A stretch of DNA of 32,434 bases, taken from positions 1 through 32,434 of the forward strand of contig JBBQAO010000036.1 in assembly GCA_038316355.1 (NCBI GenBank), in the 5' to 3' direction. Positions 1-7,229 of this stretch are shown here, piece by piece. Both the position numbers and the translations under genes were made by a program. Every line of letters begins with the position of its first letter. Positions within the stretch are counted from its first letter, which is position 1. Under the pieces are notes generated by a model. It saw only the letters and a list, made by a program, of their open reading frames with translations, ran no database searches and was not told the DNA's origin. The DNA is from Ga0077527 sp038316355 (lineage in GTDB: Bacteria > Pseudomonadota > Gammaproteobacteria > Burkholderiales > SG8-41).

Positions 1-92
1 AGTGCGGATACAGTTGCTACACTGATAACTTCAGTCTGTCCTAAAGGGGAGCAACGACTGCGATCTAACCGATTTGCAGTGTTGAATGTGAT

Positions 93-875
93 ATGCCAAT
101 GCAACTTTGGACAAAAGAACAACTAAAACTGGCGTTTCATCTCTATTTTCAGTTGCCATTTGGCAAATTGCATTCACGCAACCCTGAAATTATTGAGCTC
201 GCGTCGCTCATCGGCCGTACCCCGGGCGCGGTAGCAATGAAATTAAGCAACCTTGCCAGCCTAGATCCACAAATTACCAGCACTGGACGAAAAGGATTGA
301 GTGGTTCGTCCGGCCTCGATCGACAGGTGTGGGCAGAATTTCATGAAAATTGGGAAAAGTTGGCCGACGAATCAGAAAAATTAAGGAGAAAGCTTGGCGG
401 CTCGGCATCCGGTCGTTTACAAATTGTCGCGGACGATGATTTTTCTAAGGATTATTTTGGGGAAACGCAACCTAGACTAATTAATCAACGAAAGAAGCAG
501 TACCTTTTTCGGCGTGTCGTATTGAGTGGATATGGTGAAAAGTGCTGTATGTCTGGGTTATCCGAGCCGCAACTTTTGGTAGCGAGTCACATCGTGCCGT
601 GGAGTAAAGATAAGGAAAACCGCTTAAATCCTAGTAACGGTCTGTGTTTGTCAGCGATACATGATCGAGCATTTGATAAAGGCCTCATCACAATCTCTAG
701 CGATTTTAGAGTGATTGCTTCTAGAAAATTGAGACAGAAAAGTGGCGATTTTTTAAGAGATGCCATTTTGTCTTTACACCATAAACAAATTGCACTGCCA
801 GATCGTTTCCAGCCAAAGGCGGAATTTTTAGACTGGCATCGTACTACATGGTTTGTCGATAACCGGGGTGTTTAA
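93..875 (+). CDS. HNH endonuclease (HNH_2-like), 260 aa
   Basis: Probable metal-dependent DNA endonuclease. The C-terminal half carries an HNH-type core: cysteines at 151-152 (CCMSG), SHIVPW at 165-170, NPSNGLCL at 179-186, then IHDRAFDKG at 189-197. This pattern matches the HNH_2 family, often found in restriction-like or defence proteins. The N-terminal ~60 residues (WTKEQLKLAF..., GRTPGAVAMKLSNL) look like a helix-turn-helix-type segment that could contact DNA. The ATG at 93 is followed by another in-frame ATG at 99, so the start is uncertain by two codons. The stop codon directly abuts the next ATG, implying cotranscription and translational coupling. Base composition is clearly AT-richer than the genes from 1279 onward, suggesting horizontal acquisition. 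The family call is firm; the role in defence is inference. Confidence 0.85.
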   Translation: MPMQLWTKEQLKLAFHLYFQLPFGKLHSRNPEIIELASLIGRTPGAVAMKLSNLASLDPQITSTGRKGLSGSSGLDRQVWAEFHENWEKLADESEKLRRKLGGSASGRLQIVADDDFSKDYFGETQPRLINQRKKQYLFRRVVLSGYGEKCCMSGLSEPQLLVASHIVPWSKDKENRLNPSNGLCLSAIHDRAFDKGLITISSDFRVIASRKLRQKSGDFLRDAILSLHHKQIALPDRFQPKAEFLDWHRTTWFVDNRGV

Positions 876-1259
876 ATGATTAAGTGCATTACACTGCATG
901 AGGACACTTTTTATGAGCATTTCAAACCTTATCGTCATCCCAAAGCCAAATACGATACTTGGGGTGGCTATGGCCTCGAAACATTTGGCAGTGATTTGAA
1001 TTTGATTCGTCGCCATCCTCCGGATTATGTCTGGACTGTTCTTGAGAATGGATTTAGCGATGATTGCTGGATAGTGCCCGAGTTTCATTATGTAAACAGA
1101 ATTTGTTATCTACTGACCGAGTTGCCGCATTATTCAATCCCCATTGAATTCCGAGTCAAATACAGGCCGAGGTTATTTAATCTGACCTCGCTTGGATTGA
1201 CGCGACAGATATCTCAAATAAAACGGTTGCAATCTGAGCGGCAGGCACTAAACAGATGA
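876..1259 (+). CDS. Small unknown protein coupled to the HNH endonuclease, 127 aa
   Basis: I do not recognise a family. The protein is soluble-looking, with no signal peptide or membrane segment, and rich in aromatic residues (for example TWGGYGLETF near residue 29 and PEFHYVNRICYLLTEL in the second half). Its ATG follows the stop of the HNH gene with no gap, so the two almost certainly form one transcript. It shares the AT-rich composition of the nuclease gene and differs from the GC-rich gene that begins 20 nt downstream. The context would fit a partner, specificity or immunity protein for the nuclease, but nothing in the sequence proves this. The reading frame is well supported by position and composition; function is unknown. 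Confidence 0.65.
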   Translation: MIKCITLHEDTFYEHFKPYRHPKAKYDTWGGYGLETFGSDLNLIRRHPPDYVWTVLENGFSDDCWIVPEFHYVNRICYLLTELPHYSIPIEFRVKYRPRLFNLTSLGLTRQISQIKRLQSERQALNR

Positions 1260-1278
1260 CTGTGTCGATATTTCAATA

Positions 1279-2232
1279 ATGAACCACGCCAACCCCAACC
1301 GTACCGCCGAACTCGCCCGCAACGTCGCCGTAGCCCTGCGTTTTAAACAGACTCAGGGCAAGCCCGAAATGCCGCAGGTCGAGAAGGAAGTGCTCGCGCC
1401 CAATTACGACCGGGTGCGCGGCGGCAATCTGCACCTCGCCAACAATGCCCGCGATCAGGGCTGGCCGCATCCCGCGCTGTATCTGCGCGCAGCATTGCCG
1501 GATCGTGTTGATGTGATGGAGCAGGTCATTGCTGATGGTGACCGGGTGGGGCTGCTGTTCCGTGTCACCGGCACGCACACCGGAAATTTTTTCGGCATAC
1601 CGCCGACCGGCAGACGCATCGACGTTTATGAAGTCGCGCTGCTGCGCATCGTCAACGGCCAGATGGTTGAGGGCTGGTACATGATGGATGAGGCCGAGTT
1701 GCTGCGGCAGTTGGGCGCGAAGCTGCCGCTGCGTCCCGACGGCAAACTGATTGCGCCGCCATTTCCGCAGACCGACGATGCCGCGACCTTTTTCAAAAAG
1801 TTGGAAGATCAGCCGGTGCTGACTGCACTGGACCGCAACAAGCGCATCGCTGCGCGCACGCGGCTGTCGACGCAGGCCAAGGAGGGGATGGCCGTCGGTC
1901 ACAAGAACCTGCGCTACGGTTTTGAGCACACGCGCGGCTACAGCAAGGTGCATGGCCATGGCGAACTCAATCTGAATGCGGCTTTCGCCGAGCGGTTTTA
2001 CGGACTGGACGTGCTGCTGGCGGAGGGCAATCAGGTTTGGGTGCGCTTCAATGTCAACGGCATCCACAACGGCCCGTTCTGCGGCATCGTGCCGACAGGG
2101 GCCCGCATGGGTGTGAACGCGGTGGCGATGGTCAATTTTGATGACGAAGGCACGATCACCAGCAGCTGGACCTTTGCTGACGAGCTTGGTGTGCTGCTGC
2201 AACTGGGCCGGCCGAATCTGCTGCTCGAATAA
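1279..2232 (+). CDS. Tandem SnoaL-like (ester cyclase family) protein, 317 aa
   Basis: Two SnoaL/NTF2-fold domains lie in one chain. Single-domain members are polyketide-cyclase-like proteins of about 130-150 residues. The first copy covers roughly residues 30-155 and the second 190-317. Matching segments show the duplication: FRVTGTHTGNFFGIPPTG in copy one against FNVNGIHNGPFCGIVPTG in copy two. Each is followed by a strand ending in a Trp-containing segment (EGWYMMDEAELLRQLG and SSWTFADELGVLLQLG). No signal peptide is visible, so it is probably cytoplasmic. The family includes hydrolases, isomerases and many proteins of unknown substrate, so no reaction can be assigned. The ATG at 1279 lacks a strong Shine-Dalgarno sequence. 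GC content rises sharply here relative to the two genes upstream. Confidence 0.8.
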   Translation: MNHANPNRTAELARNVAVALRFKQTQGKPEMPQVEKEVLAPNYDRVRGGNLHLANNARDQGWPHPALYLRAALPDRVDVMEQVIADGDRVGLLFRVTGTHTGNFFGIPPTGRRIDVYEVALLRIVNGQMVEGWYMMDEAELLRQLGAKLPLRPDGKLIAPPFPQTDDAATFFKKLEDQPVLTALDRNKRIAARTRLSTQAKEGMAVGHKNLRYGFEHTRGYSKVHGHGELNLNAAFAERFYGLDVLLAEGNQVWVRFNVNGIHNGPFCGIVPTGARMGVNAVAMVNFDDEGTITSSWTFADELGVLLQLGRPNLLLE

Positions 2233-2302
2233 CAAGTCTGGAATAAGCGGGGGTGTTTCTCTGTTCTCAGCGTGAAGTGAAACCATCCACTGGAGGTACG
2301 CA

Positions 2303-2962
2303 ATGAACAAGATCAAGACAGGCGTGACCGTAGCCGCAGTATTTCTGGCAATGGGCGCGCAGGCTGCGCAACCCAGTCCCGACATGTCGTTTTTCGTGAC
2401 CAGCGCGGGTCTCGGCAAGGGCGCCGACCTCGGCGGACTCGCCGGGGCTGACCAGCATTGCCAGCAGCTCGCGACCGCGGCGGGTGCCGGCAAAAAACAG
2501 TGGCGCGCCTATCTGAGCACGACGGCCGCCGGCGCCACAGCGGCGGTCAACGCGCGGGATCGCATCGGCAGGGGCCCGTGGCACAACGCCGAAGGCCGGC
2601 TGGTCGCGCGAAACGTCGATGAGCTGCATACGCTGAACGGCATTAACCGCATGACGGCCTTGACCGAGAAAAATACCAAGGTCAACGGCCGCGCCGAATC
2701 ACCGAACATGCATGACATCCTCACCGGTTCCAAGCCGGATGGCAATGTCGCAACCGGTGACAAGGACACCACCTGCGGCAACTGGAGCAAAAGCGGTGAA
2801 GGCGCGGCCATCGTCGGTCACCATGACCGCTGGGGCCTGCAGAGTGACGAGCCGGCGCGCTCGTGGAATGCGTCACATCCGTCGCGCGGCTGCAGCCAGG
2901 ACAATCTGCGCGCCTCGGGCGGCGCGGGCATGTTTTACTGTTTCGCGGCGAATACCCGATAA
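2303..2962 (+). CDS. Exported lectin-like (C-type-lectin/endostatin-fold-like) protein, 219 aa
   Basis: An N-terminal signal peptide (hydrophobic stretch TVAAVFLAMGAQA, probable cleavage after residue ~21) sends it to the periplasm or outside. The mature part starts with a motif I associate with bacterial lectin-fold proteins: a GxGxGADLGGLAGADQHCQ-type stretch near residues 37-54, then a WRAYLSTT segment. It ends with a Cys-containing block GCSQDNLRASGGAGMFYCF. Cysteines are few and widely spaced, suggesting disulfides. The fold assignment comes from remembered family patterns, not a search, and no ligand is known. GGAGG lies 7 nt before the ATG, a good ribosome binding site. A strong terminator follows at 2983-3009, so this gene ends its transcript. 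Confidence 0.6.
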   Translation: MNKIKTGVTVAAVFLAMGAQAAQPSPDMSFFVTSAGLGKGADLGGLAGADQHCQQLATAAGAGKKQWRAYLSTTAAGATAAVNARDRIGRGPWHNAEGRLVARNVDELHTLNGINRMTALTEKNTKVNGRAESPNMHDILTGSKPDGNVATGDKDTTCGNWSKSGEGAAIVGHHDRWGLQSDEPARSWNASHPSRGCSQDNLRASGGAGMFYCFAANTR

Positions 2963-2982
2963 ACGCAGCGCGCATCAAACCG

Positions 2983-3009
2983 GCCGGGCGTCTATACCCG
3001 GCTTTTTTT
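2983..3009 (+). terminator. Rho-independent terminator after the lectin-like gene
   Basis: A perfect 6-bp stem (GCCGGG at 2983-2988 with CCCGGC at 2997-3002) encloses an 8-nt loop and is followed by seven consecutive T residues at 3003-3009. It lies 20 nt after the stop codon of the lectin-like gene, the expected place and orientation for a plus-strand terminator. Confidence 0.8.
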
Positions 3010-3075
3010 CGTTCGCACCCCGGGATTTTATGTAAGTTATTGTGTAACTATTCAGTGCGAGCGGAAAGTCAAAAG

Positions 3076-3225
3076 CTTCCCTCACCCCGCCCTCTGCCGG
3101 AGGGAGAGGGAGAAAACCATCGCCGGGGCAAGCAAACACTTGGAATCGAGTAGCACGGGGGTTGCTCCCTCTCCCTCCGGGACAAGGGAACACTGGAAGC
3201 GGAGCAGAGGGCGGGGTGAGGGAAG
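3076..3225. repeat. REP-like nested intergenic palindrome
   Basis: Two pairs of inverted arms nest inside each other. The outer 22-nt arms (3076-3097 and 3204-3225) are exact reverse complements. The inner 16-nt arms (3098/9-3112 region and 3165-3180, CTCCCTCTCCCTCCGG) also pair exactly. On the left the arms are contiguous; on the right they are split by a 23-nt insert (3181-3203). The CCCTCACCCCGCCCTCT-type sequence resembles the repetitive palindromes scattered through many proteobacterial genomes. The element lies between a plus-strand terminator and the 3' end of a minus-strand gene. With the terminator it accounts for most of the 402-nt gene-free stretch 2963-3364; I see nothing else convincing there. 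Confidence 0.8.
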
Positions 3226-3364
3226 GTCGCTGAGTTTGCCGCACGCACTGAATAGATACGTTATTGTTTTAATTAATATTTTTATCAGAAGCCAGCAGCG
3301 GCCCGTATCCCGTTGAACGGCGTTTCACTCTGCCCGGCATCTGTGCCTGATGGAAGAGATGTGC

Positions 3365-4264
3365 TCAGTAGCTGGTGGAAGCGGCGGGTGCGGGTTTGCG
3401 CTGTTCGGCGATGAAGCTGCGGATTTCGCTGGTCAGCCGCGGGTCGCCCTGAATGCCGGTTTTGCCGGTGTGCGACACGCCTTCGAGCAGCACCAGCTTC
3501 ATGCCGGGGCGCAGGGTTTTGAGTTCCTGCATGTCCTTCAATGTATGGTCGAGCGTGCCAACGATGCCCATGGTCGGCACCTTGACTGCGGCCATCTGTT
3601 CCGACGTCACCGCCTGATCCTTGTAGCCGCGCAGCGATGCCGCGGTCGCCAGTTGGTCGAAATTTTTGTCAGCGCGGCAGGCGGTGATGCGCTGCTGGAT
3701 TTCTTCTTCGGTCGGCTTCATGCCGGCCGGCGCCTGGCGCATGGCGCGGCTGCGGCTGATGCAGTCACGGGCAATTTCGGCGGCTTCGGTTTCGATGCGC
3801 GGGTTGTTGGCTTCTTTCGGCGAGCGGCCTGCGCCGGCAACCTGAACACCCGTCAGGAAGCGTTCCGGGTGCAGGGTCAGCAGTTGCGCAACGGTGCTGC
3901 TGCCCAGCGAGAAACCGATGATGTGTGCACGTTGGATTTTCAGCGCGTCGAGGATGCGCACCACGTCCAGTGCCTGTTGCCGGCCGTAGGCGGCGGGATC
4001 GTGCGGCGAATCGCTTTTGCCGTGGCCGCGGGCATCAAACGCAATGACGCGGAAATCCTTCGCCAGATTGTCGACCACGCCGCGCGAGGTCCAGCTCTCG
4101 AGGTTCGAGGTGCCGCCGTGCAGCAGCACGATGGCGTCGCCCTTGCCGGTGTCGGTATAGCGGATCTTGACGCCGTTGGCGTCGAGGTATTTGTCTTCGA
4201 AGGCCAGCGACGGTGCGGCGGCGAAACACAGCAGTAACACGGTGAAGCGGATGACTGGGTTCAT
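3365..4264 (-). CDS. Secreted/periplasmic alpha/beta hydrolase, 299 aa
   Basis: Alpha/beta-hydrolase fold enzyme with a signal peptide (hydrophobic VIRFTVLLLCFAAAPSLA, probable cleavage near residue 21), so it acts in the periplasm or outside. The catalytic triad is readable: Ser119 in the nucleophile elbow GFSLGS, Asp239 in GTLDHT and His265 in GVSHTG. The HGG at 49-51 (LLHGGTSN) supplies the oxyanion loop. Length is normal for the family. The substrate is unknown; esters or lactones are plausible. It lies 104 nt downstream of the enolase-superfamily gene on the same strand and may share a transcript with it and the Bug receptor gene. That would fit uptake and breakdown of a small carboxylate or ester, but this is inference from context. 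Confidence 0.85.
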   Translation of the reverse strand: MNPVIRFTVLLLCFAAAPSLAFEDKYLDANGVKIRYTDTGKGDAIVLLHGGTSNLESWTSRGVVDNLAKDFRVIAFDARGHGKSDSPHDPAAYGRQQALDVVRILDALKIQRAHIIGFSLGSSTVAQLLTLHPERFLTGVQVAGAGRSPKEANNPRIETEAAEIARDCISRSRAMRQAPAGMKPTEEEIQQRITACRADKNFDQLATAASLRGYKDQAVTSEQMAAVKVPTMGIVGTLDHTLKDMQELKTLRPGMKLVLLEGVSHTGKTGIQGDPRLTSEIRSFIAEQRKPAPAASTSY

Positions 4265-4368
4265 GGTCCTCTTCCTTTGGTCGGTTTGTTGTTATTGATT
4301 GCGGTTGCAGCTTAGCGAAATCCGCGGTGCATATGCGTGCCCGTGCGGTTTCGCAGCACACTGCCCGC

Positions 4369-5466
4369 TCAGTGTTCAACCATCAGTTTTTTCAGCAATG
4401 CCGGATCGGGATCGAAGCCGAGCCCCGGTCCCTGCGGAATCGCGATGCGCCCATTGCGCGGATTGATCGCATCACCAAACGGTGTCTCGGCAAAATCGCA
4501 ATAGAACCGTTCGATCCAGACTTCGCGCGACTGCGCCGCGCTGACATGGATGGAGGCGAGCAGCCCCGGACCGAAGTATGCCGAATGCGGCACCACGCGC
4601 ACGCCGTGGGCTTCGCCCAGCGCAAACACTTTCTGCATTTCGGTGACGCCGCCGACCTTGGTGATGCTGGGCTGAGCGATATCGAGCGCACCGCGTTCGA
4701 ACAGGCGGTGGAATTCGTTGGCGCTGCCGACGTTTTCACCGCCGGCCACGGCAATGCCGCCCTCGGCGCGCACCCGCGCGATTCCCGCATGGTCTTCCGG
4801 CGGCCATACCGGCTCTTCGAGCCATTCCAGATCAAGGTCCTGCAGTTCGCGGCAGATGACGAGCGCCTGGGCGACGGTCCACGGGCAGTTGCAGTCCACC
4901 ATCAGCGGCACAGTGTTGCCGACAGCGCGGCGTGCGGCGCGGATGATGGCGGGATCGATTTCATGAATCTTGATCAGCTTGTAACCGCGTTGCAGCGCTT
5001 CGGCGATGCGCGGTTCCATCGCGGCGGTTTTGCCGTAACGCAGCAGGCTGGCGTAGGCGGGCAGGTCGGCGCGCGGGCTGCCGCCGAGCAATTGATACAG
5101 CGGCCGGTTGGCGATCTTGCCGGCAATGTCCCACAGGGCGATGTCGATCGCCGACAGCGCATACATCAGCGGTCCGTTGCGCCCGGCGCCATGGACGGCG
5201 CGCGCGAGGTCATGCATCAGCACGGCAATGGCGGTCGGGTCGCGGCCGATGCACAGCGGCGCGAGCATGCGGTCGAGCGCGGTGCGCGTTGCCGGCCACA
5301 CGCGATGGCCGAAACCTTCGCCCCAGCCGGTGACGCCGGCGTCGGTGTCGACGCGCACCAGCAGCGTTTCCATCGCAGTGCGGGCCTGACCGCCGACCAT
5401 CGGCGCATCGCCGGTGAGGACCAGCGGCATGCGGTTGACGAAGGTGGTGACGGCGGTGATTTTCAT
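4369..5466 (-). CDS. Mandelate racemase/muconate lactonizing enzyme family protein, 365 aa
   Basis: Enolase-superfamily enzyme. These enzymes abstract a proton alpha to a carboxylate using a metal-bound enediolate, giving racemases, dehydratases or cycloisomerases. The metal ligands are in place: Asp191 (VDCN), Glu217/218 in WLEEP, and Glu244 in AGGENVGS. The usual KxK motif is KIH (Lys166, His168). His294 (VPHS) is present, as in the mandelate racemase subgroup. The position normally occupied by its Asp partner (QPD) reads QPS (Ser267). The exact reaction therefore cannot be read from a standard template. It lies just downstream of a Bug receptor gene (22 nt gap) on the same strand, a common pairing for catabolic loci in betaproteobacteria. 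Full length and intact. Confidence 0.85.
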   Translation of the reverse strand: MKITAVTTFVNRMPLVLTGDAPMVGGQARTAMETLLVRVDTDAGVTGWGEGFGHRVWPATRTALDRMLAPLCIGRDPTAIAVLMHDLARAVHGAGRNGPLMYALSAIDIALWDIAGKIANRPLYQLLGGSPRADLPAYASLLRYGKTAAMEPRIAEALQRGYKLIKIHEIDPAIIRAARRAVGNTVPLMVDCNCPWTVAQALVICRELQDLDLEWLEEPVWPPEDHAGIARVRAEGGIAVAGGENVGSANEFHRLFERGALDIAQPSITKVGGVTEMQKVFALGEAHGVRVVPHSAYFGPGLLASIHVSAAQSREVWIERFYCDFAETPFGDAINPRNGRIAIPQGPGLGFDPDPALLKKLMVEH

Positions 5467-5488
5467 GTTTATCTTTTCTTCAGTTTGT

Positions 5489-6460
5489 TCAGTCCACCTT
5501 CGCGCCGGTGGCTTTGATGATCTTGGCGAATTTCCCGGTTTCCGATTGGATGATGCCGCGAAATTCCTCCGGAGTGCTGGTTACCGCCTCGAGGCCGAGA
5601 CCGGCATAGCGCTCGCGGACTTCCGGCAGTGCATGGATACGAATAATTTCGGTGTTGAGTTTTGCGACGATGGGACGGGGGGTGCCGTGCCGGGCAAAAA
5701 CCCCCCAGGAGTTATTGATGGCGTAACCGGTTACGCCGGATTCAGCGACGGTCGGCATTTCGGGCAGCAGTTCGGACCGCTTTGCACTGGTCACCGCGAG
5801 CGCCCGCACCTTGCCTGATCTGGCGTGAGGAAGTGCGATCGGCATATCCGAGAACAAGATTTCCAGCCGGCCGCCGAGCAGGTCGTTGAGAGCGAGAATG
5901 GTGCCTTTGTACGGTACGTGGACAATGTTCACGCCGGTCATCGTCTTGAACATGACGCCCGCCGGATAGGCGATGGTGCCGGCACCGCCGGAGCCGAAAT
6001 TGAGAACACCCGGCTTTGCGCGGGCAAGCTGCATCAGTTCCTTTACTGATTTTGCTTCTACGCCGGGATGCACAACCAGCAATTGGGGAGCTGAAGCCAC
6101 CATGCTGATCGGAGCGAAATCGCGCAGCGTGTCGTAGCTGACCTTGTAGAGGAAGGGGTTGGTCGCGAACTGGCTCATGTTGGCATGGAGCAGCGTGAAG
6201 CCATCGGCCGGCGCGCGCATCGCGAGCTCGGTGCCGATAATGCCGCTGGCGCCGGCGCGGGTGTCGATCACCACCTGCTGGCCCCAGGCTTCGGTCATTT
6301 TCTGGCCGATGATGCGGGCGCTGGTGTCGGAGGTGCCGCCGGGATTCCACGGCACGATCATGCGGATCGGTTTGTTGGGATAATTCTGTGCTGCAGCAAC
6401 TGCCGGCATTGATGACGCAAGGGCGAGACAGAGCAGGCCAGGAACGGCGACGTTTCTCAT
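5489..6460 (-). CDS. Bug-family (TctC-type) periplasmic solute receptor, 323 aa
   Basis: Periplasmic binding protein of the tripartite tricarboxylate transporter type, which binds small carboxylates such as citrate, aspartate, nicotinate or aromatic acids. A signal peptide (LLCLALASSMPAVAAA) is followed by YPNKPIRMIVPWNPGG, the hallmark start of this family. HVPYKG and SDMPIALPHARSGK segments lie in the usual places. I choose the ATG at 6458-6460 because GGAGGAGA lies a few bases upstream and the signal peptide then begins correctly; an upstream in-frame start at 6496 would add 12 odd residues. No TctA/TctB membrane genes are nearby, so this is an orphan receptor, which is usual for the expanded Bug family. 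It appears to lead the minus-strand set with the enolase-superfamily gene. Confidence 0.9.
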   Translation of the reverse strand: MRNVAVPGLLCLALASSMPAVAAAQNYPNKPIRMIVPWNPGGTSDTSARIIGQKMTEAWGQQVVIDTRAGASGIIGTELAMRAPADGFTLLHANMSQFATNPFLYKVSYDTLRDFAPISMVASAPQLLVVHPGVEAKSVKELMQLARAKPGVLNFGSGGAGTIAYPAGVMFKTMTGVNIVHVPYKGTILALNDLLGGRLEILFSDMPIALPHARSGKVRALAVTSAKRSELLPEMPTVAESGVTGYAINNSWGVFARHGTPRPIVAKLNTEIIRIHALPEVRERYAGLGLEAVTSTPEEFRGIIQSETGKFAKIIKATGAKVD

Positions 6461-6715
6461 TGTTCTCCTCCGCGCGGATGAAATACGTTCGGACAAATTG
6501 AAACCGGATTCAGGTTAACACTGCGGGCTGTGATGACAGGCTGCAGTTCGTTATATGTGGACCGTGCAGCCCCGTGGGTTCAGCCCGGAAGCAGAGGCAC
6601 GGCAGTAGCGCAGGGTTCTAAGACGGGGTTGTCAGCCGCGACGCGGCTCGAACGCGAGCTTCACCGCCAGCGCGGCGAGCACGCCGCCCATCCCGGTCCG
6701 GTGTCCGGTGTCAGG

Positions 6716-6901
6716 TTACGGTTGCAGTACACCGGGGTCTTCGCAAATTTTTTGCGCCAGATGCTCGTTGACTTCGTTGTGGCGGGGAATGGAACTGCGT
6801 CTGTTCATCGTTGGGTTATGCCACCACGAATGATTGCCGCCTTCCCTGAGCAGCGAACAGCCGTGTGCGGTGAGATGTCGCAGTAAATCGCGACGCTTCA
6901 T
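6716..6901 (-). CDS. hicA: HicA toxin (mRNA interferase), 61 aa
   Basis: Small double-stranded-RNA-binding-fold toxin that cleaves mRNA when not held by HicB. The sequence begins MKRRDLLRHLTAHGCSLLRE and contains GGNHSWWHNP, where the His of the G-x-H segment is the catalytic residue known for the family. A Pro-Arg-His-Asn segment (SIPRHNEVNEHL) follows, as usual. Length is typical. Its ATG overlaps the stop codon of the upstream hicB gene by 4 nt (ATGA, 6898-6901), implying translational coupling. The order here is antitoxin first, the reverse of the E. coli K-12 hicAB order but common elsewhere. I see no clear terminator downstream; 6461-6715 contains nothing I can assign. Confidence 0.88.
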   Translation of the reverse strand: MKRRDLLRHLTAHGCSLLREGGNHSWWHNPTMNRRSSIPRHNEVNEHLAQKICEDPGVLQP

Positions 6902-7110
6902 ACCGCAATGTTCAGCTCTTCGTAGTCATTGCCTGCAGCGTTACGTGCATCCGCGCGGTTCATTTCCAATGCTTCACCCAGTGTCACGCGCCGGGTTTTC
7001 AGCAGTTCGTCGCGTGTAGGTTCCTGGCAGTTGACGCCAGGGACCTCCTCGATCCACCCGATCCACCACCGGCCATCCTGCTTTACAACGGCGGTATAGG
7101 TCTGATTCAT
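6898..7110 (-). CDS. hicB: HicB-type antitoxin, 70 aa
   Basis: Short antitoxin of the HicB family. It begins MNQTYTAVVKQDGRWWIGWI, followed by EEVPGVNCQEPTRDELLKT, the partially degraded RNase-H-like fold seen in HicB proteins, then a helix with EALEMNRAD. It is predicted to bind and silence HicA. This short form lacks the C-terminal DNA-binding domain of longer HicB proteins, so autoregulation may depend on another surface or be absent. I choose the ATG at 7108-7110 because GGAGG lies 7 nt upstream; a much longer in-frame ORF upstream is only a shadow of dctM. It overlaps hicA by 4 nt. The pair sits between the Bug receptor gene and the TRAP genes. Confidence 0.85.
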   Translation of the reverse strand: MNQTYTAVVKQDGRWWIGWIEEVPGVNCQEPTRDELLKTRRVTLGEALEMNRADARNAAGNDYEELNIAV

Positions 7111-7229
7111 GGTGATGCCTCCATGCGCGATTACCGTGGTGACGGAGTTATTCCTGTGAGCGAAATGTGGCAGCAGGGCTGGCATCACAACCTGAAATTC
7201 TTTTAAGATGCTGTTTTTATTGATATTTT

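Noticed and set aside
4327..5517. 396-residue plus-strand open frame opposite the enolase-superfamily gene
   Set aside because: The minus strand has all superfamily metal ligands; this frame has no motif and is a GC-codon artefact.
6530..6886. 118-residue plus-strand frame over hicA
   Set aside because: Overlaps the recognisable HicA toxin in antisense; no family features.
7123..7206. 27-codon plus-strand ORF between hicB and dctM
   Set aside because: Starts in the hicB ribosome binding site region on the other strand, matches nothing recognisable and is short enough to occur by chance.
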